NCBI GenBank assembly: GCA_934292955.1
Contig: CAKQXZ010000042.1
Span: 1-16,969 of the forward strand
DNA: 16,969 nt
Source of the DNA: an uncultured Clostridia bacterium
GTDB taxonomy: Bacteria; Bacillota_A; Clostridia; Christensenellales; Borkfalkiaceae
Direction: 5' to 3'
Position 1 is the stretch's first letter, and each line of letters starts with the position of its first letter. A program made the translations under genes and the position numbers. Shown here in pieces: positions 8,536 through 14,671 of the stretch. The notes below the pieces were generated by a model that was not told the origin of the DNA, ran no database searches, and saw only the letters and a list, made by a program, of their open reading frames with translations.

Positions 8536-9642
8536 ATGATAAACGTTAAATTTTTAGATAAGTATATCGACGGATACTCAAAAGTGTTTCCTTTCTCCGG
8601 TGTCTTACGAGTAACGGAGAGGGATAAGATAATATATGAAAGAAACGTCGGCTATTCCGATTACGTTGAAAAAGTCCCTTTCGATAAGAATTCCATGTTT
8701 ACTTATTATTCTATATCGAAGCCGTTTTGCGTATTGGGGCTAATGAAACTTTGCGATAAAGGACTTGTCGATATTGATAATCATCCGTCGGTTTACCTTC
8801 CCGAAATGAGCGGTTTTGACCGTAATTTAACTTTAAGGCACCTTCTTCATCACACGAGTGGTTTACCGGATTTCGAGCAAACGCCGTTATATAAAGAAAA
8901 ATATTATGATGACGAATTGCCTATAAGAAAAGAACTGCTCAGATTAAAAGAAATTACAAAGGGAATTGCGCCGGGCAAAGAATTCAAGTATCAGAACATA
9001 AATTTTATCTGCGCTGCGCTCATTATAGAGAATGTTTCTGGGATAGAATATTCCGAATATATGAGAAAAGAGATATTCGATCCGCTTGAAATGAAAACCG
9101 CTATTGTCGATAAGGTTGGGTTTGAAATACCGAATAGAGTTCATGGATATGAATATGACGGAAAGAATTTTTATCCGGTAGAAAAGTCAACTCGTTGGAT
9201 GTTCGGAGCGGGAGATATAGTCGGTACGGCAGACGATTTGTACAAATTGAATATCGCAATAAAAAATAGACTTATCTTAAAAGAATCAACGTGGAATACC
9301 GTTTTAAGTCCGTTCGGAGTAAGCGGAGCGTTCGGAATGGGCTGTATGGTGTTCGATTGGCACGACAAAAAGCGCATACAGCATAACGGCGGGCATTCGG
9401 GATTCAGAACGCTGCACGTTCAACTTGCGGAAGACGATTTCGATATAATTCTGCTCTCTAATTATGGCGGAGGAAATGCCCGTGAAGATTTTTCCGAAGC
9501 GATATATGCCGCAAGATACGGTTTACCGAAAGAAATAGCAGAGTTTCATAAAATGGATTCAGGGTATATAGGCGAAACAAAAGACGAAAAAGCGATTTCA
9601 AACGAAATATTATTACGCAACTACAATAAATACAACAGGTGA
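8536..9642 (+). CDS. Serine hydrolase, class C beta-lactamase fold
   Basis: 368 residues from the ATG at 8536, 16 bp after the lyase; its ribosome binding site is weak. All three active-site motifs of the family are present: SISK (Ser59/Lys62), YQN (Tyr152/Asn154) and HNG (His283/Gly285). The diagnostic HHTSGLPD segment lies at 105-112. No signal peptide or membrane anchor is visible, which is unusual for penicillin-binding proteins and argues for a cytoplasmic esterase or amidase rather than antibiotic resistance. Members of this fold include EstB-type esterases and peptidases. Within a sugar operon, removing an acyl group from an imported glycan is the simplest inference. The stop overlaps a GTG of the next frame, but the next gene more likely starts at 9648. 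Confidence 0.82.
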   Translation: MINVKFLDKYIDGYSKVFPFSGVLRVTERDKIIYERNVGYSDYVEKVPFDKNSMFTYYSISKPFCVLGLMKLCDKGLVDIDNHPSVYLPEMSGFDRNLTLRHLLHHTSGLPDFEQTPLYKEKYYDDELPIRKELLRLKEITKGIAPGKEFKYQNINFICAALIIENVSGIEYSEYMRKEIFDPLEMKTAIVDKVGFEIPNRVHGYEYDGKNFYPVEKSTRWMFGAGDIVGTADDLYKLNIAIKNRLILKESTWNTVLSPFGVSGAFGMGCMVFDWHDKKRIQHNGGHSGFRTLHVQLAEDDFDIILLSNYGGGNAREDFSEAIYAARYGLPKEIAEFHKMDSGYIGETKDEKAISNEILLRNYNKYNR

Positions 9643-9647
9643 TAGAA

Positions 9648-10745
9648 ATGAAAGTCAAAGTAATAGAAAACGGAACGGTTTATGAAAATCAAGAGCCGTT
9701 CGGCTATTCGGCTTGGCCGACATGTACATTATTAAAAGACGGAAGCATAGCGGTCGTATTTTCGGGAAATAGGTTATGGCACGTTTGTCCTTTCGGCAGG
9801 GTGTATCTGACGGTATCGAAAGACGGCGCAAAGACGTGGACGAAACCTAAGACGGTAATAAATACAGTTTTAGACGACCGTGACGGCGGAATATGCGTTT
9901 TCGGTAAAAACAGAGATAAAATTTTCGTGTCGAGTTTTACCAACACGCCCGAATTGCAAACACGTTTAATAAAAGATATGAAGCCGGAATTATCTGCGGT
10001 AAACGACAGTTATTACGAATATCTTTTTAGCAAATATGATAAAAACGAAATTTGCGATAAATATCTCGGCGGAACGCACGTTATAAGTTATGATAACGGA
10101 GAGACGTTTGAAGATTTCGGAATTTTACCGATACATGCTCCGCACGGACCTTGCGTAGGGGTAAACGGAGAATTGATATTTGTCGGTAAGTCTTTGCAGG
10201 ATAAGACGAAATACGGCGAATTTGATGTTTTTGATAAGGGCTTTTATATGCTCACGAGCGCGGACGGCAAAAAGTGGGAAATAAAATCCAAGGTTGTAGA
10301 AGGGGAAATTCCGGGATATGCGTGTATGAGCGAAGCGCACCCTATCGTTTTAAAAAGTGGGCGAATACTCGTTCAGATAAGATATAACGGTAAGGACAAG
10401 CACGGTATTTACCAAACGTATTCCGACGACGGAGGAAAGACGTTCAGCGAATTGAAATTTGTAATAGAAAAAGGTTTTCCGCCTCATCTTACTCTACTCA
10501 AAAACGGAGACTTGCTATCTACATATGGATATAGGTTCGACGATATGGGACTGAGGGCAAGAATAAGCAAAGACGAGGGCGAAACATGGTCGGAACAGAT
10601 AATTATAAAAGACGACGCTAAAAATGCAGACCGCGGTTATCCTACGACGGTAGAATTAAATGACGGAACGTTTTTAACCGTATATTACATGATTCGTGAA
10701 GGGATGAAAAACGCAGGTATTTATTATATCAAATGGAAGATGTAA
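9648..10745 (+). CDS. Asp-box (BNR) beta-propeller protein, sialidase-like
   Basis: 365 residues from the ATG at 9648, chosen because AGGTGA at 9637-9642 is correctly spaced; a GTG at 9639 overlaps the previous stop. Four clear Asp boxes lie at 57-64 (SKDGAKTW), 147-154 (SYDNGETF), 259-266 (SDDGGKTF) and 307-314 (SKDEGETW), with a degenerate one near 203. This marks a beta-propeller of the sialidase (GH33-like) superfamily. An SEAHP segment at 228-232 and Arg245, Arg303 and Arg305 could serve as acid and carboxylate-binding residues. The classical N-terminal (F/Y)RIP arginine motif is absent. There is no signal peptide. Sialidase is plausible beside a NanA-like lyase, but related propellers include rhamnose/uronate-specific hydrolases and lyases, so the substrate stays open. 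Confidence 0.78.
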   Translation: MKVKVIENGTVYENQEPFGYSAWPTCTLLKDGSIAVVFSGNRLWHVCPFGRVYLTVSKDGAKTWTKPKTVINTVLDDRDGGICVFGKNRDKIFVSSFTNTPELQTRLIKDMKPELSAVNDSYYEYLFSKYDKNEICDKYLGGTHVISYDNGETFEDFGILPIHAPHGPCVGVNGELIFVGKSLQDKTKYGEFDVFDKGFYMLTSADGKKWEIKSKVVEGEIPGYACMSEAHPIVLKSGRILVQIRYNGKDKHGIYQTYSDDGGKTFSELKFVIEKGFPPHLTLLKNGDLLSTYGYRFDDMGLRARISKDEGETWSEQIIIKDDAKNADRGYPTTVELNDGTFLTVYYMIREGMKNAGIYYIKWKM

Positions 10746-10761
10746 TTTTTAGGTGAGACAA

Positions 10762-11487
10762 ATGGACTTGATCAGAAAATTAGACTTAAAGAACAAAGAT
10801 ATTTACGGCGCAAAGCCCGTAACTATCGCCTTTTTGGGCGACAGCGTAACGCAAGGTTGTTTCGAGTGCTACTTTGACGAAAACAACACGATTCAAACTG
10901 TATTCGACGCAAAAAGCGGCTATCCGACAAGGGTAAAAGAGATACTGAATATTCTTTATCCCTCTGTTCAGATAAACGTTATAAACAGTGGTATAAGCGG
11001 AGATAGTGCGCCTAACGGAAGCAACCGTTTTGAAAGGGATATTGCGCCTTTTAATCCGGATTTAGCCGTAGTAAGTTTTGGACTTAACGACGGTTGTCAG
11101 GGCAGAGGTAAGGTCAAAAACTATACCGACGCATTAGAGAGTATTTTTGCGAAAGTAAAGGCGCTCGGGGCAGAGTGTGTTTTCGTTTTTCAGAATATAA
11201 TGAATACGAAAGTTAGCCCGCAATTAAAAGAGAAACGGGAGCAAGATCTCGCCGCTTATTTTGCGGAGATACAGAATTGCGGAGATTTGGATTTCTATTA
11301 TGAAAAAGCAAAAGAAACGGCTTTAAAATGCGGAGTAAAATTCTGCGACGTGTATTCCGCGTGGAAGAAAATGCAAGAGGGCGGAGTTGACACTACCGAC
11401 CTTTTAGCGAACTATTACAATCACCCTATAAGACAATTTCACTATTACACGGCAATAAAGATTGTTGAAACGATTTTTGAATTATGA
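10762..11487 (+). CDS. SGNH/GDSL-type esterase
   Basis: 241 residues. AGGTGAG at 10751-10757 places the start at ATG 10762 rather than GTG 10753. SGNH blocks: Ser28 in FLGDSVTQG, Gly in NSGISGD (75-81), Asn109 in GLNDG, and His221 in NYYNHP. The usual D-x-x-H has Tyr where Asp is expected, so the acid residue is missing or supplied elsewhere. Similar NHP-ending SGNH proteins are common in gut Firmicutes. The probable role is sugar O-deacetylation, for example of sialate or rhamnose residues, inferred from context. No signal peptide. The stop overlaps the next start (ATGA at 11484-11487), implying translational coupling to the broken amidohydrolase that follows. Confidence 0.8.
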   Translation: MDLIRKLDLKNKDIYGAKPVTIAFLGDSVTQGCFECYFDENNTIQTVFDAKSGYPTRVKEILNILYPSVQINVINSGISGDSAPNGSNRFERDIAPFNPDLAVVSFGLNDGCQGRGKVKNYTDALESIFAKVKALGAECVFVFQNIMNTKVSPQLKEKREQDLAAYFAEIQNCGDLDFYYEKAKETALKCGVKFCDVYSAWKKMQEGGVDTTDLLANYYNHPIRQFHYYTAIKIVETIFEL

Positions 11488-11942
11488 AGATTATAGATTT
11501 ACATACGCATTGTAATTGCGGGCTTAAAAACGATTATCCCGAAACGGAAATACATAAACGAAGCTTTGAATTTGTTACGGCGGATTATGCAAAGTTCGGC
11601 ATTGTGGCGGGTGGTTTTTCGTATTATTTCGCATTACATGGGACTGACGAAAATATACGAGAGCAACGAACTTCTTTATAAGCAATCTCTACAAGACGAC
11701 AGAGTTTATCAATGGCTTGTATTGGATCCGAGACAAGACAAGTTGTTTTCTCAGATAAAAGAAAAAATAAACGGCAGAAAAGTTCTTGGCATCAAGATAC
11801 ATAGCGTAATGCACGAATACGATATAAACGAATACGGTGATAGAATTTTTTCGTTTGCAAACGAATTTAAATGTTTTGTTTTGATGCACAATGATAAAAT
11901 TCCCGATATGGTAAATTTTGCCGACAAACCGCAAAGACAAGA
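11484..11942 (+). pseudogene. Frameshifted and truncated amidohydrolase
   Basis: The first frame starts at ATG 11484 and encodes MKIIDLHTHCNC, the HxH metal-binding start of a TIM-barrel amidohydrolase (COG2159 type). It continues to about GGFSYYFALHG and then runs to a stop at 11681. Homology carries on in another frame from about 11655: YESNELLYKQSLQDDRVYQWLVLDPR, VLGIKIHSVMHEYDINEYGD, then FVLMHNDKIPDMVNFADK. So one frameshift lies around 11640-11660. After about 11930 the family pattern stops abruptly: the second half, with the later metal-binding His and Asp, is gone. Start overlap with the SGNH gene shows it was the next member of the operon. A very short functional peptide is improbable. 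Confidence 0.72.
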
Positions 11943-12110
11943 AAGCAAATGTTGGATGCAGAAGTGGATGCAAATGACGGGCGCGGCAAGATTATGGAGC
12001 ATATCGGTGCTGGACATTTTGATAATACGCTCACGAATTTTGTAGGGCGTATCGTTCATTTGGAATTTGCAATGAAAGATGCAAAACTGTACGCGTTTTC
12101 CATAGAATAA
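11943..12110 (+). pseudogene. C-terminal remnant of another gene, possibly a glycoside hydrolase
   Basis: A third frame, from about 11943 to the TAA at 12108-12110, gives about 55 residues: KQMLDAEVDANDG, KIMEHIGAGHFDN, then a terminal LEFAMKDAKLYAFSIE. It is unrelated to an amidohydrolase end. The closing LEF-x-x-KDA-x-LYAF pattern resembles the last strand of the C-terminal beta-sandwich in propeller-type hydrolases such as GH32. That resemblance is from memory and weak. It is joined directly to the truncated amidohydrolase, consistent with a deletion that fused two gene ends. Confidence 0.4.
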
Positions 12111-12172
12111 AAGACCTTAGACTAAATCTAATAATATTATTATAAGAATAAATATAAAAAACGAGATTAGAT

Positions 12173-12868
12173 ATGAAAAAAACAAAAAAAGGATTATTGG
12201 TTGATTATATACTTATTGTAATATGCTCCGTGTGTATTTTAGTGTCGGGAGTTATGGCAAAACAAATGATTATAAAAATGCTCCCTGCGCTTATTTCGCT
12301 TATTGTAACCGCATTTATTGCAAAAGCAAATAGATATGGTTTTTTACTGGGAAGTTTAAATTCTGTCTTGTATGCGATTGGCTATGCGATTGAAAGACTA
12401 TATGCAAGTGTGATCTATATCATTGTTTTTGGTGCGATACTTCAATTTATTACCTTTATAATGTGGAACAAAAATGCAAAGAGTAAAAATGCAAATTTAC
12501 GTAAGATGAATTTATTGTATTGGATTGTTTGTTGCTTTGTTGTAATTGTAATTTATTTTATCGCGTTTATATACAATTGGAAATGTGGCGGAAGTAATAT
12601 ATTCTTCGATTCTTTTATCGTTGCTACTGGAACAACATGCACTTTGCTTTCAATGTTACGATTCGTTGAATCGCAAATATTTAACTGCCTTAATAACTTA
12701 GTAAATCTTGTAATGTGGATTGTTATTTCGATATCAAACATAAGTAACATTACTTATGTGATAATAGGCGTATATACCTTATATAGGGCAATACAGGGGC
12801 TTGTTTTGTGGCGTAAAAAAATAGGCGATAATGGAAGTAATCAAAGCACTGAAAACAATTCTAACTAA
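12173..12868 (+). CDS. pnuC: PnuC-like membrane transporter
   Basis: 231 residues, strongly hydrophobic, with about seven or eight segments (roughly 10-29, 36-50, 54-72, 76-97, 112-134, 143-161, 176-190, 193-213). A polar tail (DNGSNQSTENNSN) probably faces the cytoplasm. The last helices, with E166, N177, W182 and a YxxY...G...W pattern at 201-213, fit the PnuC family of facilitated vitamin transporters (nicotinamide riboside and relatives). The first half shows a matching YGFLLGSLNSVLYAIG segment. Which vitamin it moves cannot be told. The site before ATG 12173 is weak (GAG). It is separated from the sugar run by 62 AT-rich bases with poor promoter-like elements, and I found no riboswitch. 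Codon use is more AT-rich than in the sugar genes. Confidence 0.6.
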   Translation: MKKTKKGLLVDYILIVICSVCILVSGVMAKQMIIKMLPALISLIVTAFIAKANRYGFLLGSLNSVLYAIGYAIERLYASVIYIIVFGAILQFITFIMWNKNAKSKNANLRKMNLLYWIVCCFVVIVIYFIAFIYNWKCGGSNIFFDSFIVATGTTCTLLSMLRFVESQIFNCLNNLVNLVMWIVISISNISNITYVIIGVYTLYRAIQGLVLWRKKIGDNGSNQSTENNSN

Positions 12869-12928
12869 AGTTAATTATGATTTTTGATGAAACCTAAAGA
12901 AGAAAAGAATCATTTAAAGGAGCGAAAT

Positions 12929-13078
12929 ATGTATAATCTGATGGCGACTAAAAATAATCAAATATCAATACGTAAGTCTACGCCGGAATATCTTACTTAT
13001 GTCACGTCGGTTGGCGGCGGGACAAAGGATGTAGAAGCCCGTTACGAAGATGAAAACATTTTTTTGCTTGTGCATTGA
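12929..13078 (+). pseudogene. Truncated RhuM-like protein N-terminus
   Basis: AAAGGAG at 12916-12922 gives a good start at ATG 12929, encoding 49 residues. The text NNQISIRKSTPEYLTYVT...VEARYEDENIFL matches the opening of RhuM-family proteins, which typically read ...VEVRYEDETIWLTQ and continue for about 280 more residues. Here the frame diverges exactly where WLTQ is expected and ends at once. RhuM-type genes are common on genomic islands near restriction or toxin genes. The following bases (about 13117-13170) contain a short open stretch ending HEAFKIEKL that might be its far C-terminus, but this is unproven. Confidence 0.5.
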
Positions 13079-13211
13079 TATAAAAATATCCCATAGATGT
13101 ATAAAAATTAGGATTTGATAAAATAGTAGTCAAAAGGCATGAAGCGTTTAAGATTGAAAAACTATGATTGGAATAGAAGTGTAGCTATTTCGTATTAGAA
13201 AGCCATCTACG

Positions 13212-13237
13212 TTGACCGAAATTACTGATCCGGTCAA
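13212..13237. repeat. Inverted repeat TTGACCG / CGGTCAA
   Basis: Seven-base perfect arms at 13212-13218 and 13231-13237 with a 12-base loop, immediately before the terminator stem. It could be an RNA hairpin preceding termination or a protein-binding site. TTGACC recurs once more at about 13323. Confidence 0.5.
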
Positions 13238-13272
13238 AAAAGAGCCAAAAACGTTTGTTTTTGGCTCTTTTT
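13237..13272 (+). terminator. Strong intrinsic terminator, bidirectional shape
   Basis: Perfect 16-base arms (aaaaagagccaaaaac at 13237-13252 and its complement at 13257-13272) around a 4-base loop, ending in a T run. The A-rich left flank gives a T run on the other strand too. On + it would end transcripts from the PnuC-like and RhuM-like region. Confidence 0.9.
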
Positions 13273-13497
13273 ATATGTTTTTTAGCGTTTTTGAGGATTT
13301 TTCTAAGGTTAAAATATGTAAGTTGACCATGCCGTTTTCATTGCTGATTTTTGGCGTTTTTTTGAAAAATCAAGGTTTGAACTTACGACATCCATATTTT
13401 TTGACTTTTTTAAGGAGGTTTGCCCTACATTTTAGGGCTATCCCAAAAAAATTTTTTTGAGTTAAATTTCTTCACTTTGGGTGGTAAGTGTTATTTG

Positions 13498-13521
13498 AAG
13501 CGCACCGACTCGGCTGCGCTT
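13498..13521 (+). terminator. GC-rich hairpin, possible terminator
   Basis: Arms AAGCGCA (13498-13504) and TGCGCTT (13515-13521) with an inner CCG/CGG pairing, followed by ATTTTA. The stem is good but the T tract is short, so it is a weak terminator or a structured-RNA element upstream of the regulator promoter. Confidence 0.45.
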
Positions 13522-13534
13522 ATTTTATACATAT

Positions 13535-13558
13535 AGGTGTCCGCAATCTTGTACACCT
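13535..13558. promoter_or_regulatory. Inverted repeat, candidate operator for the WYL regulator
   Basis: AGGTGT at 13535-13540 and ACACCT at 13553-13558, separated by 12 bases and ending 5 bases before the -35 box at 13564. WYL regulators with this architecture (BrxR/CapW type) often bind inverted repeats in their own promoter. Assignment here is inference from position. Confidence 0.4.
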
Positions 13559-13563
13559 TGTTC

Positions 13564-13592
13564 TTTACAAATGTTATTAAATATGTTATACT
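13564..13592 (+). promoter_or_regulatory. Sigma-A promoter for the WYL-nuclease operon
   Basis: -35 TTTACA at 13564-13569, a 17-base spacer, and -10 TATACT at 13587-13592 with an extended TGn at 13584-13586. This is the best promoter in the window. It lies 37 bases before the regulator's start codon. Confidence 0.85.
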
Positions 13593-13629
13593 ATAGGTAT
13601 AAACTCGGGAGAGGTATAGGTAAAAATAG

Positions 13630-14646
13630 ATGCGCCAAGAGAATGCTTATAAAATTAAACTCATAAAACTGCTTGAAATTTTACGGCAGGATTCAGATGA
13701 GGATCATTATATCGGTACGTCTGAATTGATTGATAAGCTTGATAAAATGGGAATTGTTTGCGATCGTCGGACTTTATATAAAGATATAGAAGTTTTGAAT
13801 AGTTTCGGATACGAAGTTTTATGCGAAAAATCCCCGGGTAAGTCGAATTGTTATTGCGTCGCAGACAGGAGTTTCGACGTTCCCGAGTTGCGTATATTGA
13901 TGGATGCGGTTCAGGCGTCGAGTTTTATCACTCCGAGTAAAACTGAAATTCTTTTAGATAAAATTGCCGATCTTGGCGGTAGCCATCGCGCAGAACTTTT
14001 GCAGAGCAATATCGTAAGATTTAATACGACGAAAAGCACAAACGAAAATATTTTTTACTCAATAAGCGAAATAAATGCGGCAATCGAAAATAATAAAAAA
14101 GTTTCATTTGAATATTTTGATTTTAATGAAAAACATGAGCGAGTTTATCGGAAAGAACGCAAAAGATATTTTGTGAATCCAATGGCAACGATATTCGATG
14201 ATGATAATTACTATTTAATAGCTTATTATGCGAAACACCCGGGCGTTGTTCATTACCGAATAGACCGTATGGATATGGTGGAGATGGTTGAAAATCAAAG
14301 CCGGGACATCTACAATGGTGAACCGATAGACCTAAAACATCATAAAAAGACTATTTTCGGAATGTTTCAGGGCGAAACGCAGGAAGTCGAATTTCAAGCC
14401 GATAAGTGTCTTCTGGACGTGATATTCGACGTATTCGGTGATAACATTGCGTTGGAACCGCTGAACGGCAATACGGTTACTTTTAAAGCCGAGGTGCAGG
14501 TTAGCCCTACATTTTTAGGTTGGTGTTATTCTTTTGGAAATAAACTTAAGGTTGTTTCACCTGATTTTGTATTGGATGAAATACAAGAGCATATAGACTC
14601 TTTAGTAAAAATGTATAAAGAATATAGATCAAAAGGAAACGTTTAA
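13630..14646 (+). CDS. WYL-domain transcriptional regulator
   Basis: 338 residues, the usual size. Residues about 8-78 are a DeoR/HTH_11-type winged helix, with recognition helix DRRTLYKDIEVLNSFGY at 45-61. A linker follows, then a WYL domain at about 140-230 containing YYL at 194-196 in the WYL position and the conserved YRIDRM (209-214). A WCX-type C-terminal domain spans about 240-330. WYL domains sense ligands, often nucleotides or nucleic acid, and such proteins control DNA-repair, CRISPR and phage-defence genes (family knowledge). The start ATG 13630 has only a weak AGG nearby; a better GGGAGAGG at 13607-13614 is too far. The next gene begins 25 bases on, so the regulator most likely controls the nuclease operon and itself through the inverted repeat at 13535-13558. 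Confidence 0.88.
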   Translation: MRQENAYKIKLIKLLEILRQDSDEDHYIGTSELIDKLDKMGIVCDRRTLYKDIEVLNSFGYEVLCEKSPGKSNCYCVADRSFDVPELRILMDAVQASSFITPSKTEILLDKIADLGGSHRAELLQSNIVRFNTTKSTNENIFYSISEINAAIENNKKVSFEYFDFNEKHERVYRKERKRYFVNPMATIFDDDNYYLIAYYAKHPGVVHYRIDRMDMVEMVENQSRDIYNGEPIDLKHHKKTIFGMFQGETQEVEFQADKCLLDVIFDVFGDNIALEPLNGNTVTFKAEVQVSPTFLGWCYSFGNKLKVVSPDFVLDEIQEHIDSLVKMYKEYRSKGNV

Positions 14647-14671
14647 ATATAATATTTTTTGGGGGATAAAA

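Larger units (their letters stand above)
13079..13629 (+). other. 551-bp non-coding stretch rich in hairpins
   Basis: No convincing gene. An open frame at 13212-13460 runs straight through the terminator stem and is spurious. In order it holds a 7-bp inverted repeat, a strong terminator, an AT-rich stretch, a GCCCTA/TAGGGC hairpin (13422-13438), a perfect palindrome of A7T7 flanked by C and G (13444-13459), a GC hairpin (13498-13521), an inverted repeat (13535-13558) and a sigma-A promoter. A leftover mobile-element end or an uncharacterised structured RNA are both possible. Confidence 0.6.

Noticed and set aside
12111..12172. Possible promoter (TTAGAC, 18 bp, TATAAG) or vitamin riboswitch before the PnuC-like gene
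   Set aside because: The -35 match is poor and the 62-base AT-rich spacer is too short and unstructured for a known riboswitch.
13212..13460. 82-codon open frame across the terminator
   Set aside because: It lacks a ribosome binding site and is encoded largely by hairpin arms and poly-T runs; typical spurious frame.
13498..13521. Hairpin containing GCACCGACTCGG, similar to the 3' stem of Cas9 tracrRNA
   Set aside because: No cas gene, repeat array or anti-repeat is present in the window; a generic GC hairpin explains it.
13422..14520. Near-identical GCCCTACATTTT(T)AGG at 13422 and about 14505
   Set aside because: The second copy is in coding sequence (VSPTFLG) and the match does not extend; likely chance in AT-rich DNA.
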